Positions 51,201 through 61,358 of a stretch of DNA of 64,000 nucleotides are shown here, one piece after another (position 1 is the stretch's first letter; each line of letters opens with the position of its first letter). The stretch lies in contig OZ025666.1 of the NCBI GenBank assembly GCA_964019335.1, positions 560,501-624,500 of the forward strand, given 5' to 3'. Below the pieces are notes generated by a model, which saw nothing but the letters and a program-made list of their open reading frames with translations, searched no databases and was not told the DNA's origin. The position numbers were made by a program, and so were the translations under genes. The DNA is from Diplonema japonicum. Lineage: Eukaryota > Euglenozoa > Diplonemea > Diplonemida > Diplonemidae.

Positions 51201-51713
51201 AGCCAGGACGGGCAAATGGATTTTGAAGGTTTAGTGGAGAGCTGTCTTCGTGTTGCGGTGCTTTGGGACAACAGCTGCAGCAACCATGTTGTGCTTCTTG
51301 AAACGTTCATACGCGACGTGCTTCTAAAGAAGGCCGTCAAGTCCGGCTATGATGACTTCCTTTCCTTGTTCACAACACTTCCTGTGCAAGCCGTCATAGC
51401 GTCCTACCAGCATCAGCTCACAGTGCTGTACAGGTCCTTCCGAAGTCCTACATTCGACCTCAAGGCCTTCAAGTCCTTCCTCAGCACCCACGACATCCTC
51501 ACCGACTCCTTCCCCCTTGACTCCGCCCTCCAGATCTTCAGCGCTGTGCTTCATCACCACACCCCCGACCCCGTCCTTTCTATCAACGACTTTTTAATCG
51601 TCCTCGTCGGCATCGCCCTCACGCGATCCCCTTCTATCTGGATCCCCACTTCCAAGATCATCAGTACCTTCTTCACTTGCCTCAACCTAGAACCCTTTGT
51701 CAAGGGATCCTAA
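48228..51713 (+). CDS. Large cytoskeletal-type protein, function unknown
   Basis: The product is 1161 residues, single exon. Near the N-terminus are helical units with Trp-Arg pairs spaced along the chain (SVWRCFRDI ~102, LAWRGFVRKQ ~204, SAWRRFAIYE ~237), like Sfi1-type centrin-binding repeats. A coiled coil follows (~260-310). The middle has a basic Ser-rich patch (RRLSKRKSGARRSSVSK, ~685). The C-terminal 400 residues are helical with possible EF-hand-like pieces (KCSQDGQMDFEGLVESCLRV, ~985), lacking a clear calcium loop. Start: first ATG, 21 bases behind the CCACCCTTTGCAG acceptor; the open frame extends upstream through homopolymers. A basal-body or flagellar role is inference. It sits between two near-identical RRM-like genes. 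Confidence 0.75.
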   Translation: MENANLERQVLQRELVEISWDGEYVGARIGMKSRSICCQLRETKRRSLKGPDAVTIQKAAAIEEKMNSERPIREGDKGCFSIAVLFRMLQESDLAKRYASLSVWRCFRDILTCIFVDWTDADDVLFTRNTVPHTIINHLQGKHTYKDACCTLSKSNDDSSSLTQRLEGVFRSRADGIIDRIHSSMAQRVTTFTHVSNMVLMMLLAWRGFVRKQRYIRKQRSRLLKTQEGLRLYKVFSAWRRFAIYEHLETKHSAKSNTRDVLLASVAEQNRLLEELRCLKSQVDTQQDLNTRLQQKLDEELSSHYMLNLKEPLHDDDEELIHHGIVEFRHISPAEWGELCDEEQARVNSERSDIEQITNTTFCKSMFHMSDAISYPSLTTLSRLGKDLHTAARSITKGEYPKGHYTVVGMRKVTLDEADGAVKKGSGYINKREILLSWGNLRIAEGFPHSDYDIKEYRLTAHHQTVNGKAILLLLHLIVPYDFARDITIDDIEEMDTAQRCKKAAKIVSALGVFEYEALLQDFKDGLQEDSYNLLLAQCFVFEHLNKDMRKKYAQALNKVGVPVPGLLAASIVPSKLEPVGLFQKESCRRRRPSALSRGEDAAEGMRRASRLLGMIPQQARLSFMSDLKAVPSVPPPINTLRLVFQPGVGIQMLGRCKTISQEVQCTIEPSSRPQPVLVEIRSDRRLSKRKSGARRSSVSKCSSIRSSAESGVGSAFAIDEAFGRWQNDTSFDEIKPGSCKVLRTAEQKTQTDPVTIGEVKTNENELLLMWICQMVSFFYSKIDVYSEGVYVQPPAAEDLCTTPQMAVCEDSTSLLCIMKVLYQSKVCYEDLLKDDDGRIERLLRIGQEVGGVMGGVTVREMTFDKSRIMIAYSGLWLDWERMTKKQRKSTERSKKRIKVGIAPREKALQFCETAFADLNVRSMEKLLVVVADHGTALHNIQKYYSMLEGPCLTLIGLKGYMQMYQDIGLVGGTSLTMISKSDLERVFLKCSQDGQMDFEGLVESCLRVAVLWDNSCSNHVVLLETFIRDVLLKKAVKSGYDDFLSLFTTLPVQAVIASYQHQLTVLYRSFRSPTFDLKAFKSFLSTHDILTDSFPLDSALQIFSAVLHHHTPDPVLSINDFLIVLVGIALTRSPSIWIPTSKIISTFFTCLNLEPFVKGS

Positions 51714-51778
51714 CATTTCTACCCTTTATTCTCTATTAGCTTTCTTATTTAAAGCACTTTATTCAGGTATCTACAAAG

Positions 51779-53479
51779 ATGTCGTGCATGCATTGGGTGA
51801 CGGAGAACATTGTCTCCAGCAGCGATGTGTTGTCTGCGCTGAACGCTTTGGACGACCAGCAGATTGCGGAGCTGCTCCCCACAAGGCAGGGACGCTCTCA
51901 GCAGATCGAGATCACTTTGATGAAGAAGAGCAGGGCAAGCAGTGTGGGAGCGAACATGGGAAGCAGCACCGCTTCCACTCTTGGCTACAGTGATGACTCT
52001 GACAGCGGTTCCACAGGGTCGGGAACACCCCCTACGAAGCCCCTCTCTGTCAACATGGAGCTGCAGTCTGTGAAGGGATCTAGAATGGGGAGGCGCTTAT
52101 CCACAAAGCAGCAGGAGAAAGCAGCAAAGGCACTTCAGCAGAGGATGAAGGAGATGGAAGGAGAGGAGGAGAGCATCGTTGATGGGAAGCCTGCTGCTGT
52201 GACTGCTGCTGTGATCACGTTCATGATGGCTATGCTGTCGTGCCCGCTGAGCCCTTGCATGCCTCCTACGCACCTGCACCTGTCGCGCCTTCCCATCGGG
52301 ACCGGGCACAGCATCGTGATCGACGCATTGAGGAGGGAGTGGCCTGACCACGAGTTCGACATCAAGCTGCACGTGTACCAGAAGACGCGCCACGTGAGCG
52401 GGGTAGCTGCGGTGACGCCTGGTCTTGGGGTGGACGAGCTGGAGGCGATCCGCAGGAGGACGGACACCCTGTACCTCCCTCTTGCAGACAGCGGGGACAA
52501 GATGATCGTTGAGGAGAGCAAGCGGGACAGGGACGCGCACCTCATGGCAAAGTACCAGAAGATGGTGTTGCAGGGCCTCGGGATGGAGGTTCCCGGGATG
52601 GCTCCCTTGACACCGACAGTGCGCGAGATCGTGGAGTCTCCGATCGTGTACCTGCGGGTGATGGGGGACAGGGCACAGTCGAACGGGCTGCTGAGCCACG
52701 TGAGCGACATCAAGGACGAGGGACTCATCTACATCCTGGACAGGTTCCCTGCGACGGAGGACGGGATGCCCCTCTCGCACGCTGTTCGTCTGATCGCCCC
52801 GGACAAGAGCGCGAACAGGCAGCACATGCACCGTTCCCACTTCGGGAGGGCGTACTTCTTGGAGTGCGTGGATGCTGAGTCGGCGGCTGCGACGATGCAC
52901 GCTATCCAGCGCGACTCGGTGCAGAACGTGGACGGGATGCGCTTCAGTCTGCACGTGGAGATGAAGAAGCCGTCGGGGAGCGGGAGCGGGAGGCTCTTCG
53001 AACAGGACCCCCAAAAGAGGCAGCACGTGGAGAAGAGGCTCCAGACCGCGAAGGAGGTTGTTGAAGGCCTGCAGCACCAGACATGTGGTTGCCTCCTCCC
53101 CGAGAGGCACACCATGGCGATGCACGGCCTCTTCGCCTTCAACAGGGGTTACAGGAACATCAATAACATCAGCCCCATCCCCAGGCTTGAGACTGTCACC
53201 AAGTATGTTGTCCTTTCCCAAAATAAAAGAAACAATTTAATTTTTAAAAAAAAAACAGCTACACCGAGTCCAACTACTGCGAGTCCTTCATGGGGGACGC
53301 AGTGTCCATTGTGGGCACAGACTACGGGACAGAGGTCTCGGAGTACGAGTCTTACCAGGTATGCTGCCACCGCAAGGCGTAATCAACAACCACAACAACA
53401 GCCTTACTCGTCTGGCTACGGGTTTCCTGCCTCTACACAGTGGTGGAACCCCACTCAACATGAGCACGTCTATGCGTAA
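51779..53479 (+). CDS. RRM-like protein, copy B
   Basis: Exons are 51779-53202, 53259-53358 and 53402-53479; 533 residues. It is the paralogue of the gene at 45530 and shares its layout and both introns. It differs at the extreme N-terminus (MSCMHW versus MTYNMHW), in a short basic/acidic island at ~98-135, and in the last 16 residues (ASTQWWNPTQ...YA). It begins 66 bases after the previous stop, with an ATTCAG acceptor at 51766, 12 bases before the ATG. Two intact copies suggest dosage demand or recent gene conversion. Confidence 0.75.
   Translation: MSCMHWVTENIVSSSDVLSALNALDDQQIAELLPTRQGRSQQIEITLMKKSRASSVGANMGSSTASTLGYSDDSDSGSTGSGTPPTKPLSVNMELQSVKGSRMGRRLSTKQQEKAAKALQQRMKEMEGEEESIVDGKPAAVTAAVITFMMAMLSCPLSPCMPPTHLHLSRLPIGTGHSIVIDALRREWPDHEFDIKLHVYQKTRHVSGVAAVTPGLGVDELEAIRRRTDTLYLPLADSGDKMIVEESKRDRDAHLMAKYQKMVLQGLGMEVPGMAPLTPTVREIVESPIVYLRVMGDRAQSNGLLSHVSDIKDEGLIYILDRFPATEDGMPLSHAVRLIAPDKSANRQHMHRSHFGRAYFLECVDAESAAATMHAIQRDSVQNVDGMRFSLHVEMKKPSGSGSGRLFEQDPQKRQHVEKRLQTAKEVVEGLQHQTCGCLLPERHTMAMHGLFAFNRGYRNINNISPIPRLETVTKYVVLSQNKRNNLIFKKKTATPSPTTASPSWGTQCPLWAQTTGQRSRSTSLTRYAATARRNQQPQQQPYSSGYGFPASTQWWNPTQHEHVYA
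51788..53429 (+). repeat. Near-identical duplicated segment, copy B
   Basis: Partner of 45542-47174. Intron sequences appear identical to copy A, which argues against selection on protein alone and for a recent duplication or conversion. Confidence 0.9.
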
Positions 53480-54302
53480 GCTTGCACAGCTTGTTAATTT
53501 AATTTATTGAATATTTTTTACTTCTTTGTTACTGTGTCGCTATTATCTTATTTCCCTCTCCATATACCTCTCTTCACCCCCCCTTTTTTTTTATATTTCA
53601 ATTATTTTCTTTGCTTCCACACCCCCCTTAGCTTTATACCTCTTTTTATTAAGTGAACCGCGTACTTCGGTTGGCAGCACCACGTGACTAAGCAATTTTT
53701 GTCTTAAAAAGTAAATTTGTCGGAATTTTGCTTAACGGAGTCTGTGGTGTTTGCATATTGGTTTTTTTTTTTTTCTTTCTTTTTCTTTTTTCTTACTACG
53801 GAACGATTGTGCTTTTTTTTTTTGATTTTTATTCCCCTCCCCCTTCACACCTCTTTCCCCCCTCCCCACTTTGCTTATCTAGGGGGGGGGGGGGAAAGAG
53901 GAAAGAAAAATAAAAGAACATAAAAAGACTGAACAATAAAAGAAAGCAGGAAGAGAAGAAATCCAGGTCCGGGATGGGGGAAATGCAAATAGTCCCTCCC
54001 TCCTGCTTCCTTTTTTTTCTCTTTTTTTTTTGTCCCCGCCCTTTTTGCGGGTTCAGCCTGCAGAATCTGGTTAAAAAGAATCCTTTTTATGCAGAATTAT
54101 AATAATAATAAAAAAACGAGAAGGAAAAAAGAAATTGTATCCGGAAAAGAAAGTCTTTTTTTTTTTTTAATTTGATGGTATTTGCACCGCAAACTGTTCT
54201 AATCGCGGGGGGAAGGGGAGAGGAGGGGGAAGAAGAAGAAAGAAGGAAAACAAAAAAGAAAGAAATCGTGTTTGGCGGCATGATCCGTTCACCGTTTTAC
54301 GT

Positions 54303-54340
<38 letters not shown>

Positions 54341-55222
54341 CCTGCGCAAGAAATAACTTTGCCAATTCTTTCCCCCCTCTTTTCTCCCCTTTTCGCTCCG
54401 GCTGAGGTGCTCGTGTTGCCCCCGTTTTGGCTGATTTTAGTTTTTTTTTTTTTTTTTTTTTTATCGAATTTTTTTTTTCTCTGAAGGAGGGAAAAAAAAA
54501 GTAATTTGCTCCATTTGTACCTAGTAGATAAGTCCCCCCTACCGCTGTATTCTCTACCAAATTGTAGTGAATGGTGAAGAAAAGGTTGTAGATTGGGGCC
54601 ACAAGTGTGTTACTTAATAGTGTCTTTAAAAAAAAAAAAAAAAAGAAGATGTCCATCCGTGCGTATCGAGTGATGGCAGATCTGGAAGGGAAGAAAAGAG
54701 AAAGAATTCGTTGATATTTTTTCTTTTCTTATTTTCTTTCATATTTCGCGTTTTTTTTGAAGGGGAAAGGAAAAAAAAAGAGTGTGTGTTTTTTTTTTTT
54801 TTTTTATACCCCGTTTTTCCTTTTACCCCCCCCCCCCCGCCGCCAAAGAACGTATTCGCTTATTAAAAGAAGAAATTAAAAAAAAAAGAAGATTTTTTTT
54901 ATTTATATCTAGTGGAGCTCAGCTTTGTTGAAGTAATAAAGCTTTTTTCCATTTTTTTGAGGGGCAGCAGGACCAAGGTCTTCGGGCTCTGCGTCTCAGG
55001 TGTATGACATCACCTCCCCTAAAGCGAGTCTGAGTGAGAGAGGGAATTGCACCTCTTTTGCCTTCTCACGTGCAGGGCCGGGTGATGGGTCCGAAGTGAA
55101 ACCTGTTGTCTTTCTGCGATTTTGCCAGCAAAGTGGTATTTTTTTTCTCGGTGCTCCCAATATGAAAAAAAGAAAAAAAAAAAGAAATGGTGCAAGCCTC
55201 CCCCACTACGTTGTCTGAAGAA

Positions 55223-55253
<31 letters not shown>

Positions 55254-56028
55254 AAAAGGAACTTTTTTTTTCTTCAGAAAAAAAAATATATACAGCATAA
55301 GCCCCCCCCCTTCTAGTAAAAGTGAATTTAAAACGGAACGGATAAAAAAAAAAAGTGATTAACACCTTTTTTTTTTTTTTTCCTTTTAGGTTTCAAAAAA
55401 AAAAGAAGAAGAAATAAAAAAAAAGAAAAAAGAAAGGAAAGAAAGAAAAGAAAAAGTACAGAAAAAATTAAAAGAATGAAGGTTTTTATTACGGACCGTG
55501 ACGGGTGGGGAAAGGGAGGGGATGAGAAGGAGGGCAGTTTCTCTGGGAACCTCCACCCTTTTTTATTCTCATTCTTCTTCCTCTCTTCGTTCCGGTCAAC
55601 ATATCTAAAAAGTCATTTTTTCTTTCCTATGTGAGCACCTTCCCCCCCCTCCCCCCTTCTTTTGCATGTGTGCCTTTGTTTCTTCTGTTGGAAAGCAAAG
55701 CATTATTATAAAGCTTTTTTCTTCTTCTTTTTTTTCCAAAAAAGGGGGCGTGCCCCCAAAACGAAAAGAGGAAAAAAGAAAAAAGCTTTGAAGAAAAAAA
55801 AAAAAGATATTCCTCTAGAATTATGGGGCCACCGCAGCTGCAACTGAAAGAAATATTTTTTTTTATTTTATTATTATCCCCCTCCCTCTTTTTTTTTTTT
55901 TTTTTTTTCTCCCCATCCCCATCTCCGGTTGTTGAAGATTTTTTTTTCTTCCTTGTTTTTTTTTTTTTTTTTTTTTTCTTTCCGCCATCCAACAAAAAAA
56001 AAAGAAAAAAAAAAAAAACAAAAGAAAA
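53480..56028. other. 2.5-kb homopolymer desert
   Basis: Dominated by A- and T-runs (for example T-runs at about 54304-54340 and 54781-54805). Mixed-sequence islands lie at 53640-53760, 54500-54720 and 54905-55220; none has a convincing frame or a recognised tRNA, rRNA or snRNA. The segment before 56029 is an A-rich leader. Confidence 0.6.
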
Positions 56029-57380
56029 ATGATGCGCCCACAAGTTGGTTCGGGCGGCATGAGCACACAAAGGATAATAACGATAGTGTGCGGGGTGTCG
56101 ATGTTGATGAATGTAGGTTTGGTACTCAACAGCAGCATACCCCCTGTGGGCGGCGGGTGTGTCAGCCTTCTCTCGCAATGCGAGAATAATTTCAAAGCCC
56201 TGAAAGCAAGCACCCCAAAACGTGCCGACCCCGCCCCATGCCCAGAATGCGTGTGCAACTGCAAAGGAAGCACGTCGGAAAGCAACACCGATCAAACAGA
56301 AGGTTCCGATCAAATAACTCTTCAAGACGATGAAAAGCAAACATTAGGAAAGGACCCTCCATGGGTGTGGATCCCTGGAAGGGAGAGAACTAACTTCGGT
56401 GTTTGGAAAGCTAACGGGATTTACAAAACAGACAATACATTCTACGATCCGGAGGAAGACGCGAGGCTGCAGAAGGCGCACCCTACCGACAAGAACGGGT
56501 ACGCGAGGTCGCCCGTCCCCATGGGCTCCGCAAGGATCAGAGTCTCGCATTCTCCTAAAGAGAAGTGGATCACTTTAGACGAGTTTGCATTCGCGCACGA
56601 TGTTTTCTTTGAGGAGTGGCAGCGATTCTCCTTCGGCAACTGGCTCGGGGTCAAGTGCCAGCAAGATCCCATGGACGCATTCGCCATCCAAGATATGTTG
56701 TGGCGAGTAAAGCCCGATCTTATAATCGAAGTAGGCACCAACAACGGAGGCGGCGCAATATTCTACGCAAGCATCATGAACAATTACAATAAGGATGTAT
56801 GTGTTTTTGAAAAAAAAAAAAAAAAAAAAAAAAAGGGTAAAATCGTGACGTTGGACGTGAAGCCTGTGAACCAAAACTGGATGACCGGCAAGAACAAGGA
56901 CAACTGTAAGGAGTGCATTACAGGGGATGTCCATCCATTGTGGACTGGAAGTGATATGATAAACTTCATCAAGGGCGACATCACTAGGAAGGATATCCAG
57001 GCGGAGGTCGAAAAATTCGTGAACAAGGCGAAAACGGTGCTGGTTGTGGAGGACGCCTCTCATAGGTACCCTGAGACCTTGACCCGAATGAACGTTATTT
57101 ACAAGTACGTGACCCCCGGGTCATATATGTTGGTGCAGGACACGAAGATGGACAGATTTGTGTCGAGGCTTCGAAAGAAGTACGGGGGCTTGAAGTTCGG
57201 GCCAATGCGATCTGTGGACGAGTTCATCAGGTACTGAGAAAAAAAAAAAGATTTAGATTTTTTTATAAAGAAAAAAAAAAAAAAAAAAACAGGGCCAACA
57301 AAGATTGGGAGATCGACCGAACATTCGAATATTACATTTACTCGCAGCACCACAGAGGCTTTTTGAAGCGGTTGAAATAG
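56029..57380 (+). CDS. Membrane-anchored CmcI-like (cephalosporin hydroxylase family) protein
   Basis: Exons are 56029-56796, 56836-57230 and 57293-57380; 416 residues. An N-terminal membrane segment (~15-38) is followed by a Cys/Ser-rich stalk. The C-terminal domain is of the CmcI/class I SAM-binding type: EVGTNNGGGAIF (234-245) is the nucleotide-binding glycine loop, GKIVTLDVKP begins the second strand, and VLVVEDASH and GSYMLVQDTKMD complete the fold; the last exon ends GFLKRLK. Despite the family name, members are probably methyltransferases, several for sugars. The first intron (39 nt, mostly A) is a multiple of three without a stop, so read-through would only insert a Lys-rich loop. Golgi or ER location is inferred from the anchor. 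Confidence 0.8.
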
Positions 57381-58169
57381 AGGCTTTTTTTTTTTTTTTT
57401 TTTTTTTTTGGCTTCCCAGGTTTTTTCTGCCCTCTCCCCCCCCGGCACGTACTATTTATCCATTTTTTTATTTGTTCAAAGTTTTTCTAGAGCTTGGTTT
57501 TTTTTTTTTTTGTTTTTTTTTTTAAAAAAAGAAATAGTGCCCTCTTGTTTTTCTTTTTTTTATTAAATTTTCTTTTTTTCTCTAAAATGAGGTTTTTTTT
57601 TTTCTCTTCTTTTGTTGCGTGGTTGCATCATTTTTTTTCTTAACACTATTTCCCCCGTAAGAGCTTTTTAAGGGGACGAAAGATTAATGAGACTTAACCC
57701 TATTTCCCAAAGTAAAGTTACCCCCTAACAGTAATAAAAAAGGACCAGACGATGCAGTGATTATTTTTTTATCCGCAACTACACAAAAGAATGCAAAGGG
57801 GGATGCATCAACGGAATGAATCTTTTTTTTTTTGCGAATAAAGAAGCCGAAAGAACAAAAGAGGAACTAAGCCCCCCCCTCTCCTCCTTTTCTTTTTTCT
57901 TTTTTGAAAAAGAAGTCTGGACTGCAGGTGTGAGCACACCACCCACTTCCCTCCGCCCCCCTTAATAACAAGAAGAAAAGAATAAGAGTTTTTTTTATTC
58001 CCCCCATTATATTTGTTCTTTTTTTTGGGAGGGGGCTGGGATTGAGCTGCACACCGCACTCATTAAGGACACGACGCGGAACGCAGAAGAAGCTACAGCT
58101 CGGCCCCGAAGACGCCACCAACCTCAAAAAAAAAAGAGAAAAAAAAAAGTGGAAAAAAAAAGAAAAAAA
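57381..58169. other. Intergenic, homopolymer-rich
   Basis: T-runs up to 57650, a mixed stretch, and C/T-rich then A-rich sequence. No gene seen. A mixed island at 58025-58125 has no supported frame. Confidence 0.55.
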
Positions 58170-59564
58170 ATGAGTGATTTCATAATGGACTATCCAAAGG
58201 CAGGCAGGGGGAAGGTACCGCCGGGCACAGGGTTCAGCATGACTGACTGGACAAGACTGTGCATGAGCGCAAGAAAGCCGACCGAAAGAAAGATCTCCCA
58301 GGGCGAGATCCGCATGCACAACAGGCCGGACGACATGTGGATGGTCATCAACGGTAAGGTTTACGACATCACCCTTTTTGCAAAGTACCACCCTGGGGGT
58401 GTGAACGTCTTGCTCCCCTGCGCCGGTAAGGACGCCACCATAATGTTCAACAAGTACCACGCGTACATCAACGTCGAGGCCATGATGGGACCTTTCTGCT
58501 TTGGGAGGTACGACCCAACCATCAAGTTCGACCTGCCACCTTCTTACTTCGGGTTGAAAACGGAAAAGTCCACCTTCGCGAAATCCTCTGGAGGTTTCGG
58601 CGGCAGCACTGCTTCCACACCAAAACCTTGGAAGAAGGGCGAACCTCTAACAGTGGATATTATTTCGTCAAGATGCACGAAGGATGCTCTGTGGGTCATC
58701 ATATACGGCAAGGTTTATGATGTAACAGACTTTCAGAAGAAGCACCCAGGCGGCCCGGACTTCCTCCTTCAGAACGGGGGGAAAGACTGCAGTGCAGAAT
58801 TTGACAAATACCACAGTCAGGCTGCCCGTGCACAGCTCGTCGATTATTACATAGGGGATGTTAAGAAGTCGGTCAGCTCCTTGCTTACACCCACCTCCAC
58901 GGCCCCGCCTACTCGTAAGCCGAAACCCAAACCTGCGCTTAACCGTCTGACTTTGAAGAATAAGAAGAATGTCTCGCACAACACCTGCATGTTGACCTTC
59001 ACCCATACCCTTCCGTCCATCGACGTCCCTCTATGTGGCCACGTAAGGCTGCACTCTGAGGATGGTTACTCTAGAAGCTACACCCCTATCAAGACCACTC
59101 CCGAAGAGCTTACATTTGTCATTAAGTCATATTCCGAAGGAAAGGTTTCCAAGCATGTTTGTGAGTTACAACTGGAGACGACGGTGGGCATGACAGGGCC
59201 CATGAAGAGCGCCTTCAGCATGAACGACTCTCACGACTGTTATGTTCTGGTAGCAGGGGGCACGGGGATTGCTCCCTTTTACCCGCTGTTGCAGTTGCTT
59301 TTGAAGCGTGACATCCCTGCGTGGGTTGTCTGCTGCAACACTACGAGCGAGGACGTCCTGCTCCCCTTAGATGACTTCCCCAACGCCACAGTCTTGCATC
59401 ACTTCTCAAAGGATAGCGGCCACATCACAAAACCCATTCTCGAATCCTTTTTGCCGGGCACTTCTCCCACCGCAACGTCCCTTGTCTGCGGCCCTCCCGT
59501 GTTCAACACCACCCTTAGCGGGCACCTTGCGGAGCTTGGCTATGATGTAACAATTCTTGAATAG
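58170..59564 (+). CDS. Double cytochrome b5 / cytochrome b5 reductase fusion (NCB5OR-like)
   Basis: The product is 464 residues. Two cytochrome b5 domains come first: ~50-105 with heme ligands His74 (KYHPGG) and His97 (KYHAYIN), and ~165-225 with His192 (KKHPGG) and a second His in KYHS. An FAD/NAD(P)H-binding reductase follows (~255-464) with RSYTPI for FAD, VAGGTGIAP for the pyridine nucleotide and VCGPP near the end. It moves electrons from NAD(P)H via FAD to heme, as in CYB5R4 (NCB5OR), which has one b5 domain; the second b5 is an addition. It has no membrane anchor, so it is probably cytosolic. The acceptor could be a desaturase or another heme protein. Confidence 0.88.
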   Translation: MSDFIMDYPKAGRGKVPPGTGFSMTDWTRLCMSARKPTERKISQGEIRMHNRPDDMWMVINGKVYDITLFAKYHPGGVNVLLPCAGKDATIMFNKYHAYINVEAMMGPFCFGRYDPTIKFDLPPSYFGLKTEKSTFAKSSGGFGGSTASTPKPWKKGEPLTVDIISSRCTKDALWVIIYGKVYDVTDFQKKHPGGPDFLLQNGGKDCSAEFDKYHSQAARAQLVDYYIGDVKKSVSSLLTPTSTAPPTRKPKPKPALNRLTLKNKKNVSHNTCMLTFTHTLPSIDVPLCGHVRLHSEDGYSRSYTPIKTTPEELTFVIKSYSEGKVSKHVCELQLETTVGMTGPMKSAFSMNDSHDCYVLVAGGTGIAPFYPLLQLLLKRDIPAWVVCCNTTSEDVLLPLDDFPNATVLHHFSKDSGHITKPILESFLPGTSPTATSLVCGPPVFNTTLSGHLAELGYDVTILE

Positions 59565-59588
59565 TTCCGTCTTTTTCTTTGATTTGCG

Positions 59589-59631
<43 letters not shown>

Positions 59632-59632
59632 C
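59589..59632. repeat. Long T homopolymer
   Basis: About 42 uninterrupted T residues in the 183-base gap before beta-tubulin. It lies where a polypyrimidine tract for trans-splicing or polyadenylation of the previous gene would be expected, but is longer than needed. Confidence 0.85.
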
Positions 59633-59710
59633 TTGGTGGGTTTGTTGCTAACACTTCTCCCATCATAGTGAGTTTCTTTGTTTATTTATTGTATTTTTTT
59701 CTCGCGCCGC

Positions 59711-59712
59711 AG
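59711..59712 (+). promoter_or_regulatory. Probable spliced-leader acceptor of beta-tubulin
   Basis: The AG of CGCCGCAG follows a T-rich stretch and lies 35 bases before the ATG. This is the expected trans-splicing signal if the organism is euglenozoan; there is no cis intron here because the upstream gene has already stopped. Confidence 0.5.
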
Positions 59713-59741
59713 CCGACCTCAACCTCAGCATCATAACTTAA

Positions 59742-61088
<1,347 letters not shown>

Positions 61089-61358
61089 ACGAAACGTATT
61101 TTTCTCCCGTTCTAAATTTTTTATTTTTTTTATCCCCCTTTTTTAACTTTTTTGCTCCTTTTTTTTTCTCCCCAACCACTTCTCTCCCATCTCCCTTCCC
61201 AAAACGACCAGTCTTCTTCAGCTGCTGCCCAAAGCGGTTTGCTGAAGTTTTGTAAACACTCACCCCCATTTTATTTTCTTCTTTCACCCCCTTTTTTTTT
61301 CTTTTTTACCCCGCGCTGAACACAGACAACTGTAAAGTATTACAACAGGTTAGTCAGC

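Noticed and set aside
53640..53700. Possible U6-like or spliced-leader-like small RNA near ACTTCGGTTGGCAGCACC
   Set aside because: Only a short resemblance to a U6 5' hairpin; the conserved ACAGAGA-type box does not follow.
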